This document shows, in pieces, positions 1-11,654 of a stretch of 64,000 nucleotides of DNA. Every line of letters starts with the position of its first letter. Position 1 is the first letter of the stretch. The DNA is from Glutinoglossum americanum (Eukaryota; Ascomycota; Geoglossomycetes; Geoglossales; Geoglossaceae), in assembly GCA_020080175.1 (NCBI GenBank), contig JAGHQL010000052.1:1-64000 (forward strand), given 5' to 3'. Made by a program: the position numbers and the translations under genes. The notes below the pieces were generated by a model, which had not been told where the DNA came from, made no database searches, and was given only the letters and a program-made list of their open reading frames with translations.

Positions 1-1204
1 TGATATCCTCTCATTAATGTAGCTAGCTAAGCCTTTCAATACACTCAATTTGAACTATTTTACATGCCCCCTTCGTGCCCCATAGCCTGTTTACAATAGT
101 TACATAGTGCGGGAAGCATGTGAAGTAGCTAGAATATATTGGAATTACATTACACAAATCGTATGCGTTAAGAGGTGACACTTGTAAGGGATATATTGAA
201 TGAGATAAATAATAGGGAACACCTCAAAAGTAGCCTCGAGACCGGCACAAACGGAATAGTAATACATGCACTGTGAGAATGGCGGTGAGTATACCCGGCG
301 GGAGGATGCATGCTGCCGGTTTGCATATCCACCAAATGACCACAACAACAAATATTAGCAAAATACTGCTATGGGAGCAACTGCATCCTCCTATGCCCCT
401 CCTTCCACTCAGACTGAGGCGGGTTCATTCGCAGTCACCAACGTTACCGCCTTCATTGTGGTCATGCTCGGACGTCGCACCTGCATAGTCTGCTATACAT
501 GCAGCCACTACGGAAAACTAGACGAACACAATAGTTTCATATCCACAGCCCCCCTTAGTATTATACTCAACCTCAGCACCAACTCTATGAATACTGCAGC
601 CATCCACTTGTAACATAGGTGCTTTAGTGACCCTTGTAGAGGCCACCCTGCAGTGTGTCAATGCCATTCACATGTGATCATTTATTGGGCAATGGTTAAT
701 TCTGGATAGGATCCCTCTGAATGGTAGGGAGTCTGAATTGCCACAATACTAATCCGCCAAAACTACTACCCGCCTCAAATTTGGACTATGGCGGACCTCC
801 AGAATTTCTTTTCTATACTTAGTGATCTCATAATTATTGATTATTAATTGCAAACCTCTTATCAGAGAACTAGACAGCTAATTTGCTATCCGAACCACAG
901 GAGCGCTTTACGCAGCCTATTGTAAAACGCCCTGGCGCGGCCTCCTAGTCCCCCTGAGTATTGCAAAAAGGGACCTGTGGTGTGGGACAAGGTACTAGAA
1001 GGGACAAGTAGGGCAGTGGGAAAAATTTGGTGATTTCGCCAAGGCAATTTAAGGCTAGCTCACGAGCTGGCGGGGACCGTATGAGCTCCCGCGAGTCTGT
1101 GAGCGACAACAGTTCGCAACAAGACATCCAATAATGGCACTGAAACCACTAGATTTCGGGGGTTATTTGACTAACATCTCCTATTACCTGTACTCTCAAA
1201 CTGA
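1..1204. other. Intergenic, no gene seen
   Basis: No reading frame here has a recognisable domain or believable splice continuity. The small open frames are short and low in complexity. The stretch ends at the 3' end of the metal transporter on the minus strand. Confidence 0.5.
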
Positions 1205-3031
1205 CTAGTCATCTACCTTTCCAAGACCCATAAGAACCCATGTCGCTATATTCATGAAGGTGATAACCGCCCAGATTAGCACCCCAAATCCCGTTGTGAC
1301 CCAATTATTCGCCAGTGAAAGGGTCCCTGGCTCATTCGCTGCATCCTGCCTCTCAAATCCAGGATCTCTCTCCAGGGTTTCATCGTCTCCGTGTGCAACT
1401 GAATCACTAGTCCGCACTATCATATACTTGTCGCGAGAAGTGTACAAAATCAACGGTGCAGTAACGAAGATCAGAACCACACTCAAGGCGACATTTGCAC
1501 CGTTAAGGGCCGCTGAAAGCCCACGCCGTCCTGCTGCTGCTGCGACTATAATGCTAGGTACGATACTTATGGATCTTGTGACAAGCCGGCGTAGAAAGGG
1601 ACTTAATCGCCAATTCATGGCTCCTTCACAGATCATTTGGCCGGCCATGGTTGCAACAATTCCCGCGCTGGTGCCGGAGAACAATAGGCCTAGGGCGAAA
1701 AGTGTAGCCGCAGCAGGCGAAATGGAGGTGGAGAAGAGGGCATACATTCCAAACAAGTCAGCCTCCGCAGCCCCTTCAGAGAGAGAAACGGCAGCCACAA
1801 TCAAGATTGCCGAATTCACGAAGATAGAAATTATGAATAGAGTGATGCAGAGCTCGGCTATGGAATAGGACATGCAGGACCGAATTGCCGACAGCGACGG
1901 CCGATATAGCGGTATCGATGAGCCTCCGTCTGAAGACGGATACTCGTGGAAGTGGTCGTTCTTGACGTCGAAGTCTCGCAACCGCGCCTGAACGATGCTA
2001 GACCCCAAATAAAGTGCGTGAGGCATGATTGTTCCTCCGAGGATTGCACAGCTTTCATATAAGCTAACCACCGACATCAGCTAGATTCTCTTCAGAAACG
2101 CTTCTGATACACACCCTTCATATCGGAAGATCTCCGCCGACGGAAGGTATCCACGGAATACCTCGCTAACAGCGGTATCCTCGATCATGGAGAGCTGGAT
2201 GCAGAAGCAAATGATGACGCCTAGTACAATTGCGGCGATAAAAACCTCAAACGCGCGTAGCCCTCTCATAGATCCTTCGGGTCGGTAAAAGAAAAGGATG
2301 AAGAGCGTATCTACGATTGACAGAGCGCAGCCAGCCATCAACGGAATCTTTGGCACTAGTAAGTTGAGGGCAATCGCGGTGCCAATGACCTTGAACGCCG
2401 TCAGTTGCCGCAACCAACACGCGTTCTGCCTCTGATTCTCTAGAAGCGCAAAGACCTACTTGTCCAATATCGGTGCAAATAATCGCCGCTTCGGCCATGA
2501 CCCAGAGAACAATATTCATCCAGCGCGGAAGGAACGTACGGTTCATCTGGGCCAGATCCATACCTGTGACCGATCCGAGCTTAGCCGATAGGGTCTATTC
2601 GACGAGACCATTAGCATATTTCGCATAAGTTTAGGATCTGCGCAAGACGGGATGTTCACCTGAAGGAAGATCGCAATAATATTGGATATGAGGATCATGA
2701 ATAGGAGCTTGAACCGGAATAGCGCTCCTGAAGACACATCCGTTTGGAAGTTGTCTGGATCGATATATGCAACACTTATCAGTATCCCTGGCCCAACAAA
2801 CTTGGTAAACTTCCTCAGAACCTCTCCTGTCTGCTGAAGGGAGCTCACGCCCGTCCGCGCATATGATGGCTTCCGTCTCGGTCGAACCTCAGCAACACTG
2901 GCTGTGACTGCCAGCTTTTCCCGGGTGAGCTGGACATTCGGAGGTCCGTGTGGGCTCACGTTGTCGGCGGAGCCTTGAGGTACGGCATGTGGTGGTTGGA
3001 CGACCTGACCTATGTGTGATTGAATCTCCAT
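1205..3031 (-). CDS. NRAMP-family divalent metal transporter (SMF type)
   Basis: Proton-coupled Mn2+/Fe2+ transporter of the NRAMP family, expected in the plasma membrane or vacuole/endosome membrane. I read four exons: 3031-2660, 2594-2460, 2389-2115 and 2063-1205. They are separated by introns of 65, 70 and 51 nt with GTGAAC, GTAGGT and GTGTGT donors, and together give 546 codons in one frame. That is a normal length for fungal SMF proteins. The TM1 metal site reads DPDN at residues 91-94, inside AYIDPDNFQTD; the canonical motif is DPGN. The TM6 motif MPH is present at 274-276 (GTIMPHALYLGS). The segment SLSEGAAEADLFGMY also fits the family, and many hydrophobic segments follow. The N-terminal 70 residues are polar and poorly conserved. 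Every splice restores the family sequence (for example FLQTLSAKLGSVTG), so the gene looks intact. Exact substrate and membrane are not visible from sequence. Confidence 0.9.
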
Positions 3032-4166
3032 TTTTCACCTGGGTGAAGGGCGAAGGTTAGCTAGTCTTGATGGGATTATGGAATGTGAAGGTGTTAAAAC
3101 CGCTCCGTCTCATATAACAGAGCCTACCGGTGATTGTTTCCAGTAGAGGGGCCATGGCGGTGAGAGAAAGCTGGGAAAGCCCTTGGCCTAAGCCGTATAG
3201 ACCGGGCCGCGTATCCGGGGGGTCAAGGCCCGGGCACCAGGATTTCACTAGCGAGACCGGCCATTAGAGTTATCAATCAACGGATCTGATTACGACAACG
3301 ACCAGTAAAACGACGCCAAAAATTCTCCGATCGGAATCACTCGTTTAATCGACTTATTGGCCGGTTAATTGCTTTTACAGATGGAGCCGTCGGGCTGATC
3401 AGCCATTGCTCGCATGAGAATTCGACCCACACCAAGAAAGCGCCACACAAGCTTTTCACAGCAAAGTTTTCACTATACCGATCTACGCTAGATGGACTTC
3501 AACACCTGACACTAGCACGAAGTGCGCTGCACTTACTGTTTAATTGAGGGTCTGAGCACCGTGTGCTCCAACTCGGGATATTGGCAGATGCTGCCGCAGC
3601 ACTGGGTCACGAGTTTCATCCATTTTTCCTAGCGATCTGGCCCGACTACCGCGAACAGAACGCTGGGAATTAGCTCCCCACAGCGCAAGGAAAACCATAG
3701 GGGTGCGTAATGTTGGCTCGACTCGATTTAAAATTTCAGATGCATTGGACATGCCTCGTGGTTAATGTGGGTGGTGGGACGAAGTACTAGAGTTGTTTTA
3801 TTCGCCCTCGCGAAAAACGGATGGACCCGCTGTACCGGCTCGCTCAACGGGATTCAGAACAGCGACACCCCACAGCCCCTGTATCGCACCTCCATGGAGT
3901 GGTATCACAAATCCACTCAACATCACATGAGAACGTTATGCGGATAATTGGTATTTCTTTACTGACGAGTTGCTGATAAGGCATCCATCACCGAGTCGCT
4001 TGGGTGCGTTGTCGCATTACCACACCTGGCCAGCGACATGGAGCCCGCATATCCGGCCGGCAGAATGCAGAGCATATAAGATTCTCCATACTAACGTGGG
4101 ACATACTCTGCGCCTTTTCGCAACTAGAGTCGGCTTCCCGAACATCTATTACTGAAGCACCGAACC
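3032..4166. other. Intergenic between divergent genes
   Basis: This lies between the 5' ends of the NRAMP gene (minus) and the nucleotidyltransferase-like gene (plus), so it should hold both promoters. A TATA-like AGCATATAAG sits about 90 bases before the plus-strand start. No coding signal is convincing. Confidence 0.45.
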
Positions 4167-4889
4167 ATGCGACAAGAAAGGCTTAACGATGCGGCCATTA
4201 CCCTAAGCAGGGTCCTGACGGAAAATAACGTCAAACACGGCCTTTTCGGCGGATGTGCTACGACTGCGCTTGGGGGTCCTTCCGAAGCAAAGGACATCGA
4301 CTGCCTCGTAGCAGGCGACATGCAGCGAATGCTGGATCTATTGGGAAAGGATGGGTTTCGGGCTATTCCTCAAGCCGGCGAGAACTACGTCGCCTTCTCC
4401 TGGAACGACGCGTCTGGAGGCCAAGAAGTCCTTGTGGAGTTATCTCTAGGCGAGTCTCATCACAATACCTCCGTTCTCGCTACTTTGAAATAACCCTAGA
4501 AATTAGTCCCGGCGGGCGCAATGCAATCAGTGATCCCGAAAGTGATCCGGGTTCGCGGCGAGCGACTCGGGGAGGGGCCCACTTCTCTTTTGGACGAGGT
4601 CTACCTCTTCAAGGGTAAGCTTCGGGCTGCCGCCGTACGCGCGAAGGCTAGCGACGCCGCCGATATAACATATCTAGTGTCGACACTTCCGGACAAACTC
4701 CGGACGAACGCCAATCGATTCGACCTCTACTACGTTGGGTTGGCCCTCAAAAGATATCCTCACCTCCTGCCTGTCATTCAGGGCATTGGCATTGATGTGG
4801 GAGCCGCGGAGGGTCGGGTTAAAGGCATATCCCTAGAAACGCTTCCACCTCCACAGCCTGGCGATATTCAGAAAAACCTTCTAGAGTAG
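4167..4889 (+). CDS. Nucleotidyltransferase-like protein, split in two frames
   Basis: Two adjoining plus-strand reading frames look like one small fungal protein of the nucleotidyltransferase superfamily. The first (4167-4493) carries GGCATTALGG followed by AKDIDCL, a Gly-Gly loop with an acidic pair typical of the fold. The second (about 4500-4889) carries a conserved-looking VRGERLGEG, LLDEVYLFKGKLRAA and ASDAADITYL. The join falls near 4420-4500. An acceptor CCCTAG before 4500 puts the second half in phase 0, but I see no strong donor; weak GT sites lie at 4428-4434. It is therefore either one gene with a poor intron or a gene broken by a frame change. Predicted length is about 230 residues. 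The reaction and substrate are not known. The motif is degenerate compared with classical GS...DxD polymerase-beta enzymes. Confidence 0.55.
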
Positions 4890-5639
4890 ACTTGAAACGC
4901 ACATGTACCCCCCCTATCCTGTCGTGTTTGTGGAACCCCGGCGGGTTTTCCGACAAAAATTTTTAACTTCTTTGTGTTGTTGGCGGTGGAGCTTGTTTAG
5001 TACAGGGGTCACCTGCCAAATAGCAGGGATGGGGGGCGAGAGTTAACTTGCTTTTTTGATGCACCTCAAACCAGTCCGGTGGATATGTTATCGGAGACGA
5101 TAATGAGACAGTTCTACGCAAATTACCGTACGTGACTAAATTTACGAAAGAAGTAGATGTCCGGGCCAAGAGAGAGGTTAGCTTGGTTTACGAAACGGAA
5201 TGCGTGGAAACATCTTCTATATTAGGAAAGCGCAGCAAACAGCGATCCCGAGAACGGGAGAACTCCCCATGCAATACGAGAATTGGCATGTTCCATACCC
5301 GCGGAAACATGCATGCCGCCGGGCAGCATACCCGCACCCCCTTGCAAGTCGCTAAACCGGTAACCCCAACGGATACACCACCGCCTCACGCCCCACCGCA
5401 GGCCACTTAACCCAGCGAGATCCATCTATTCCTGGCACTTACCGACGCCGGCCGAATGGCACTACAAAGCCTCAAGGGTTCAGGAAAGTTCAGACGAGTG
5501 AAATGTCTCGCCGCCGATAGGCCACCGAGCCCTTCAGCGACGCCGAAAGCGGCTACTTGTGCTTAATTAGGCAAGACACGTTTATGCATGTATATACACG
5601 ACCGCCGCCCCAGGGAAGCGGGGGGCTCTCCAGCCAAAG
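4890..5639. other. Intergenic, no gene seen
   Basis: This lies between the 3' ends of two convergent genes. Some GC-rich sequence is present around 5300-5400. I saw no domain or splice structure. Confidence 0.45.
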
Positions 5640-8233
5640 CTACTTTGAGAAGGCGTCGTTTCTCGTTCCCAGCAGCTGTGCGTTCTTCGACGCGTCCCCG
5701 GACACGCTCTTGATGTATTTCTTGAAGTTGCGCGACATGCGCACGACTTGCCTTATCTGCGCGATCCCGAGCACTATCTGGGGGTTTTTGCTGCCTGCGG
5801 AGGTGTGCTCCGCTAGCGCGACCGCGGACTGGAACGCTGCGTTTGTGATTGCCGTTACTTGGGATCCTCCGCATGACGAGGGATATGGGGGGAGAGTCAG
5901 ACTCACCATTCCTGATTTCCCTGCCGTTCCATTGAAGCTCCTTCAGCTCTTTACTTTCTCTGAGATAGTCTTCGAGGTCCCAGCTCGTCTTGATATCTGG
6001 CCGCTCGTTGTTGAGCTTCTTAAGGTTGTTCATCCAGACCGCGAACCGCGTGGCGTCATCGAAACTAGGGTAGAATAGCGAGACGTGTATGCGGGAATAA
6101 AAAGCTTCATCGAACAAGCCGACTCGATTGGTGGTCAAGAAAAGGATACCCTGATAGTACTCTAGGCTCCGAAGAAAGACTAATTTCGTTCGTAAGAGAG
6201 ATTGATATTTGGGTAGTGGGAGCATCCTACCAGAAACTAAACTGTTGCGTGTAAGATCATTCGGAGTCCGCGCTTCAAGGTAAATATCAGCTTCATCGAT
6301 GAGCAAGATGGCACCCCAGCGCCGCGCTTGTTTGGTCCATTTAATTAGATTACTTTCTGCGTGGCTTGATTCGATTCCAATGTCACCACATGTAAGAGAC
6401 AATAGTGGCCTACCGAGAAACTCAGCTACAGTTTCTGTGATTTGTTAGCATACAGCCTTCTTTATATGTTGCAATGAAGTTGAGAGGCGAAATACGGATT
6501 GTACCTGCGGTTAAGGTCTTTCCAACCCCTGGAGGCCCGTGGAGGAGGATGATTTGACCATCACCTTTCCCTTTGATGACGTCGGCGGCCCATGGTAATG
6601 CTGAATTCATGCCCGGACCTTCGAAGTTCTCTGGTCTAGTGTAGATAGACGCAAGAGACTTGATCACGTCTTTAGTCTCTGGGTCCACGACCAAATCATC
6701 CATAGCATCCTTCTTGAATTCAATATCAGAGATATAATCAATGTCCAGTATCTCTAGGGTGATCATGTTAGGCTTTATTTCTCATGTTGGCCACAATGAA
6801 GTAGAGAAAATACTCACGCCACGATCTGACTTTCAGAACGAATCCCTGCGGGTAGTTAGTCGCTATAAAAAATTGCGGAGGCCGTTTACGTACAGATATT
6901 TCCCGTGGGCAAAGCATATACTGGTGGTCGGTGAGCCTGCCTCCGGGTTTTTTGGCCTTGGGATCTATTCTGTCGTAGTCTGCAAACATGACTTTGCCAT
7001 GTAGATTCTTATGAAGGCAGCAAAGCTCACAAGTGCATCCTGCGATACCAATTGTATTGTCGTCAATTAATGACTCAATGTCTGGCTTTTCGACGGGTGA
7101 CGAATCCGTGTCAATTACAATGCGGCCTTCGTACTATCGATAATTTAGCGCAAAACATTGTGGTTATAGCTTATAGGTTTTGGCCTTACATATCTCCGTG
7201 GGGTCGACAAGTTATAGCCGGCGTAATGCGAGAAGGTTACAGATGTGAAATCGTAGAACCTTTTGCCCCGTGCTATCATCATTTCCCTGAAGGTTCCCGG
7301 TGACCCACCATCAGCCTCACGATAATATGAGGCTGGGAATACCGGTAAGGAGGCAATAGGGCGTTCCCCAGTGAAGGGAAGAATTAGCCTATCGTATTTA
7401 GACCGACCAAGCCTGGTACCATTGTACTTAATCCCCCATGAGGCGATATTGTAGGCAGTGCACTCATCGGGTTTCACTCCACCTCCTACGGTGTGGATGA
7501 CGTTTGCAAGTATGTAGTCGTTCCAAAGGATATAGATATCCTCTCCAGGCTTGAGCAGAAGCCACAGATACTCGAATGTACAAACAGGCGGATCTCGAGT
7601 GTGCCTTTCTTCTTCCAGTGCTAAACCACCTTGAAAAAAATTATCCAGGAAGCCCAAAAGAACATCAATGTGGGCATTGCATTCCTTTCGGTACGCCTCA
7701 TCGTGGGCGTCAGGGTGCTTGCCCCGGTACTCTTTCAGGGCCCGCCGATGATGTACAAGTAAGTTGAAAGGCTCCTCAAAGGAGAGCGTGTGTTCCGCAA
7801 GACTCTTGCCGGGGTAATATTCCACAATTGCTCGAAGAGTGTTGATCAGCATTGGAGAGTAGATCTTTATAACCGTACCCCGAACCTTCCCTACGCCCTC
7901 GGTTGGCTTCCAATCCAATAAAGAGCTACCCCTACTAGCTTTCGGGACAGACACCTTAGTGACGACCTCCATAACCGGAGTCTCTGAACGGTGAAGCGGC
8001 TTCACTGGTGCATGCTTCAATGACAGCGGTTTGTCGCTTTCGTCCTTGTGGAGAATATTATCGTCGGAGTCTATGTACTCGATTCTGTAGAGGCATTTGG
8101 GAGAGGCTGCTTCTGCCGTCGTATCGGAATCGCTCATGGAGCTCCTGAGGCCTGACGCACAACCGGAATTCTCATGTACATCCCCCAGTGGTTCACCCCG
8201 CGGGATCATAGCTATCTCGAGATATATGCTCAC
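5640..8233 (-). CDS. Fungal AAA ATPase with N-terminal DUF7025 domain
   Basis: ATPase of the fungus-specific DUF7025-AAA group. I read six exons: 8233-7190, 7133-6894, 6845-6818, 6753-6505, 6434-5907 and 5836-5640. All introns are 48-70 nt, with donors GTAAGG, GTACGT, GTGAGT, GTACAA and GTGAGT. The phases agree and give 761 residues. Residues about 110-330 resemble DUF7025 (PFNLLVHHRRALKEY, TFEYLWLLLKPGEDIY). The AAA core has Walker A GPPGVGKT at 510-517, Walker B LLIDEAD at 564-570, sensor 1 TTNR at 621-624 and an arginine-finger region FYSRIH at 632-637. A helical C-terminus follows. Exon 3 is only 28 nt. Translation may instead start at an internal Met (about residue 33, MSDSDTTAE). The family has no settled biochemical role. 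The core motifs are complete, so an active ATPase is likely. Confidence 0.9.
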
Positions 8234-8548
8234 GAAATAAGTTAATACAGAGTTATGAGCGACTAGGTTTAGTCCTAAATCAATGAAATGTCGTGGGAAA
8301 CGTTCATTTCCAGATCATAGATGAGATGAGCCGCTCTATAAGATAGGTTAAGTTGCCAAGGCGGGGTCGTATCCATTTTTAGGTGCTTCTGGTGCTTAGT
8401 AAGCTGCGGCTCATTCTTGGCTAAGGGTGTGGGGGCCAATCCATTGGCTAGCGATCTTTGCGCCTTGTGGCGTCGCGGTTGCTGCCTTATAGGCAACTTC
8501 GGAAGATAGGCTTGGCTTCTACGAGCGCCGGAAACAACACTGGGAGGT
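8234..8548. other. Short divergent intergenic region
   Basis: About 315 bases separate the starts of the AAA ATPase gene (minus) and the DUF7708 gene (plus), so this probably holds both promoters. No specific site was recognised. Confidence 0.4.
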
Positions 8549-10718
8549 TTGGGCATATTAAGTACACATAAGGGTCCGAATTCAACGTTAGTGGATAACC
8601 AATACGGGGCGAGGCCGGATATGGAACGACTTGATGAAATAGCAAAGGATGCGAACATGCTTCAACCGTCAACAGGTGTCTCGGAGGTTGAATTGCTGGG
8701 GACAGAGACTGACGCGCAAGTGGCTAAAGAGCGCCTAGCCATACTTTCCAAGTGAGCGCCTTACCATTCGAATCTCTGCTCGGCAGCTCTAGGTCCCATT
8801 ACGACTAATGTGATTGTTAGCAAAACTTTTGAGGAGGCGCAAGTTGAACGAGAAGCACTGAAGCAAGCTTGTATTCTCTGGAACAAAGAGCAAGGAGAGG
8901 ATGCTGTTGCACCTAGCAAGCTCTTCAATGACGAGTTGGACAATTGGAGTTCTGTTATCGAGCTTGTGTCCGCGGAGCAGAGGAAATGGAATGATAGGAA
9001 ACGCCCTTTGGGCGGGAAGCCCCAGCAACTCTTTCACAGGTTTTGCAGTATCCTTGATGCGCACAAAGTCATGCTGGATGTATTTCCCCAGAGTAACCAG
9101 TATGCTTCGATCTTCTGCGGTGCCTTGAGAACATTGATTAAGGTGAGTAGAAAAGCGATCTCTGCAGCTAAGCGACAAGAGGTGGTAAAGGCTGACCGCG
9201 ATTCGGTCAGGCTTCTGTTAATTACACCAAAATTGCTGAAGGTCTCTCCCAAGCATTGGTGGAAATAACAGAGCAGGTTAATCTCGCAAGGCGACAAGTT
9301 GCTGCAATCTATACTGACGGTACAATATGCGCCTTTGCGCGACTTTACAAGGAGATATTTGTGTTTCTAAAGGCATGTGTGGGCTGGTTTACCTCGAGTA
9401 GCAAACGTACGCTCCCTAGATACGTCTATAAGCCTAATGATTATTACTAACTTGCTTAGTCAAAATTCTAATATCTTTTCGAGAGAATTTCTACGACAAT
9501 TTTCGCGATAAGCTTACAGAGATCAAGTCGATTGCCTCACGTATTTCTGAGGAAGGAGCAATGGGGAACTGGACAAACACCCTGGTCATCCTCGGGCATG
9601 TGGAAGAGCTGCGGCGCCGAAAAGAAGCAAAGGCACGGGAGCGCGAAATTCGCGAAAACAGTGGTGAGATCTCTCATTTATGATACCAGACCCCAAGGCT
9701 AGGCTAATAGATTTACAAAGGTAAGACACTTGACGAGAAAATGGATCTGATCATTGAGCTTCTTTACCAGCAGGCGCAGGCGGGCAACCAGACAATCGGT
9801 CTACCGAGTGCCGACCCCGAAAAGGATCAGCGGGGTCATGAGCAGGGACATTTATACCACCAAGGTCAACTACCATCAAACGTCCTGCCGCCTGTGATGC
9901 CAGCCCCCACTGGAGAGAGTAATCTGGACTCGACAAACATTTACGCGAAGGAAGCCGTCCAGCCTGACTGCCGCAGCCTCCAAGAGTACATTGTGGGTGA
10001 CAGCGGCTTAATCATGTCACTTCTACCGCCACTAGCATTCGTAGCGGACGACATTGCCATCCGATTGCAGGAATGGCTCCACACAAGGGCATCTCGCACA
10101 CTCTGGATCCAGGGCTCCAGGGAGACCCGATATCCGTCCGCTGCGTCGACTATTGCCTCCGGCCTCATAGAAGCCGGAGTGCGCGCAAATACGCAAATTG
10201 TCTTTCACTTTTGCGAGCTCCCGGAAGGCGAGACGGCTTGCTCGGTAGAGGTTATTGGCGTGATAAGCCTCCTTTATTCGTTGATACGCCAGCTTGTCCG
10301 GTATTTCGACGGCGAAGTTCATACTGATGTGGACTTGAGTGAGGCTCGATTTCGTCTCCTCGACGGCTCAGAGGAAAGCTTCGGCGTCGGATTGAAGCTC
10401 TTTCAAGATCTTTTGAATCTAGCGCCGCGTTTCCTCTTCGTAATCGTCGATGGGGTCGATCGTGTTGATTATGGCGAAGGAAGAGCAATGCTGGAAAAAC
10501 TATTGGAAGCGCTGAAGCAGCGAGTTGTCGACTGCTCAGGTACTGGCTATGTCCTGAAGGTACTATTTACTTCAGCAGGGCATTCCCCATCTCTCTTGGA
10601 GATGCTTGACGCGGACGACATATTAGCATCCACGCATTGGATCGGGGCGAGAAATCCAGGCCGTCAGATACCGGGGCGCAGAAGCCTTGGTCGCGTTGAG
10701 GCCAATCTATTTTCTTGA
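8549..10718 (+). CDS. DUF7708 protein with degenerate P-loop-like domain
   Basis: Five exons: 8549-8751, 8821-9142, 9211-9406, 9460-9663 and 9721-10718. Introns are 69, 68, 53 and 57 nt with GTGAGC, GTGAGT, GTACGC and GTGAGA donors. All phases agree and give 640 residues. Residues about 90-240 match the fungal DUF7708 helical domain (HRFCSILDAHKVMLDVFP, YASIFCGALRTLIKAS, LARRQVAAIY). This domain usually precedes a NACHT-type NTPase in fungal STAND proteins. Downstream, where a Walker A loop would be expected, the sequence is LWIQGSRETRYPSAAST, with no GKT/S. A Walker-B-like strand FLFVIVDGVDRVDYGE follows. The protein stops soon after and has no repeat domain. It probably cannot bind nucleotide in the usual way and may act as an adaptor or scaffold. 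Function unknown. Confidence 0.8.
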
Positions 10719-11654
10719 AAAGGTCTGGTAACATGTGATTGAATAAATAATTATCACATAAAGAATATTCTAAGAGGAGCCGTATGAAAAAGAAGTGCTC
10801 AAGTGACGGATCAGCCCGACTTGATTGGTAGCACGGCATAGCTTAGATGTTGAGTATAAGGGTACAGACACCCTGGGGCGGGCAGCGTGTAGCACAGAAA
10901 ATACGCCCTGCGTTCGGACGCTCAGAGGCACAACTGAACCTGTAGTGTCGCGGAAAGCCTCTTTCCCCCTATTTTTTATGGGTGAGCACAGACGGTGCAG
11001 GGGCATTTCAGCAAGCGGAAAATAAGTCTCTACCCACCCCCCACTGGAGCAACGCCACACCAACCGATAACCCCCAAGCTCACCTTTCGCACACAATTGC
11101 GTAATTTCTGCCTCGCTGGCAATTGAAGAATCTTAGTTAGCACCCACGCCTTTTTTTGGGAAGGTTTAGTGGCGCCCGGGAGCACACCCCTACCCTTGAT
11201 ACCCGAGGACCGTGCCCAGCCCGCGAACCCGGTACCCCCTGCACTTGTAGATCATCCTCTTTAGTTAAACTCCTCTCCATTTCAGTAAGGTGCTGCGCCC
11301 GAACCCCACGTGTCCCTGGCGACAACTTGATCAATCAAGCCACAGTCGGTGGAATCCAGGCACACGCTTAAACTAAATACACATTCGTACGAAGTGTGGG
11401 GATGCGGATAATTGTATTCCCCAAAGAGCGGCGGGCTTGGGTGTACAGGCACGAGGGTATAAGCTAGGCTATCTAAGTACAGGAAATACACCCCGTGTCT
11501 ACTTAGAACTACAACCTGTACTACCCAGCTGCACGGTCCCGGTACCCCTTTATATATTTAAAGAAATTTTTTTTATTTTTAGCCGAACCCCCTTATAAGG
11601 CTCGCTGCCGACCGAACCCACCATCTTCAGAACCAAAACACCGCAATACTCCGA
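10719..11654. other. Intergenic, no gene seen
   Basis: No convincing coding or RNA signal. An A/T run (AAAGAAATTTTTTTTATTTT) at about 11560 lies less than 100 bases upstream of the transporter start and could be part of its promoter. Confidence 0.4.

Noticed and set aside
1254-1868. 204-residue plus-strand open frame
   Set aside because: Antisense to the last exon of the NRAMP gene, which has clear family motifs on the minus strand.
290-5330. Short similarity between about 300 (GGATGCATGCTGCCGG) and about 5310 (CATGCATGCCGCCGGG)
   Set aside because: Only about 15 bases match and the site is a simple palindrome-rich motif; no longer alignment by eye.
5557-6078. 173-residue plus-strand open frame
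   Set aside because: Antisense to the ATPase exons 5 and 6, whose splice phases and sensor motifs are convincing.
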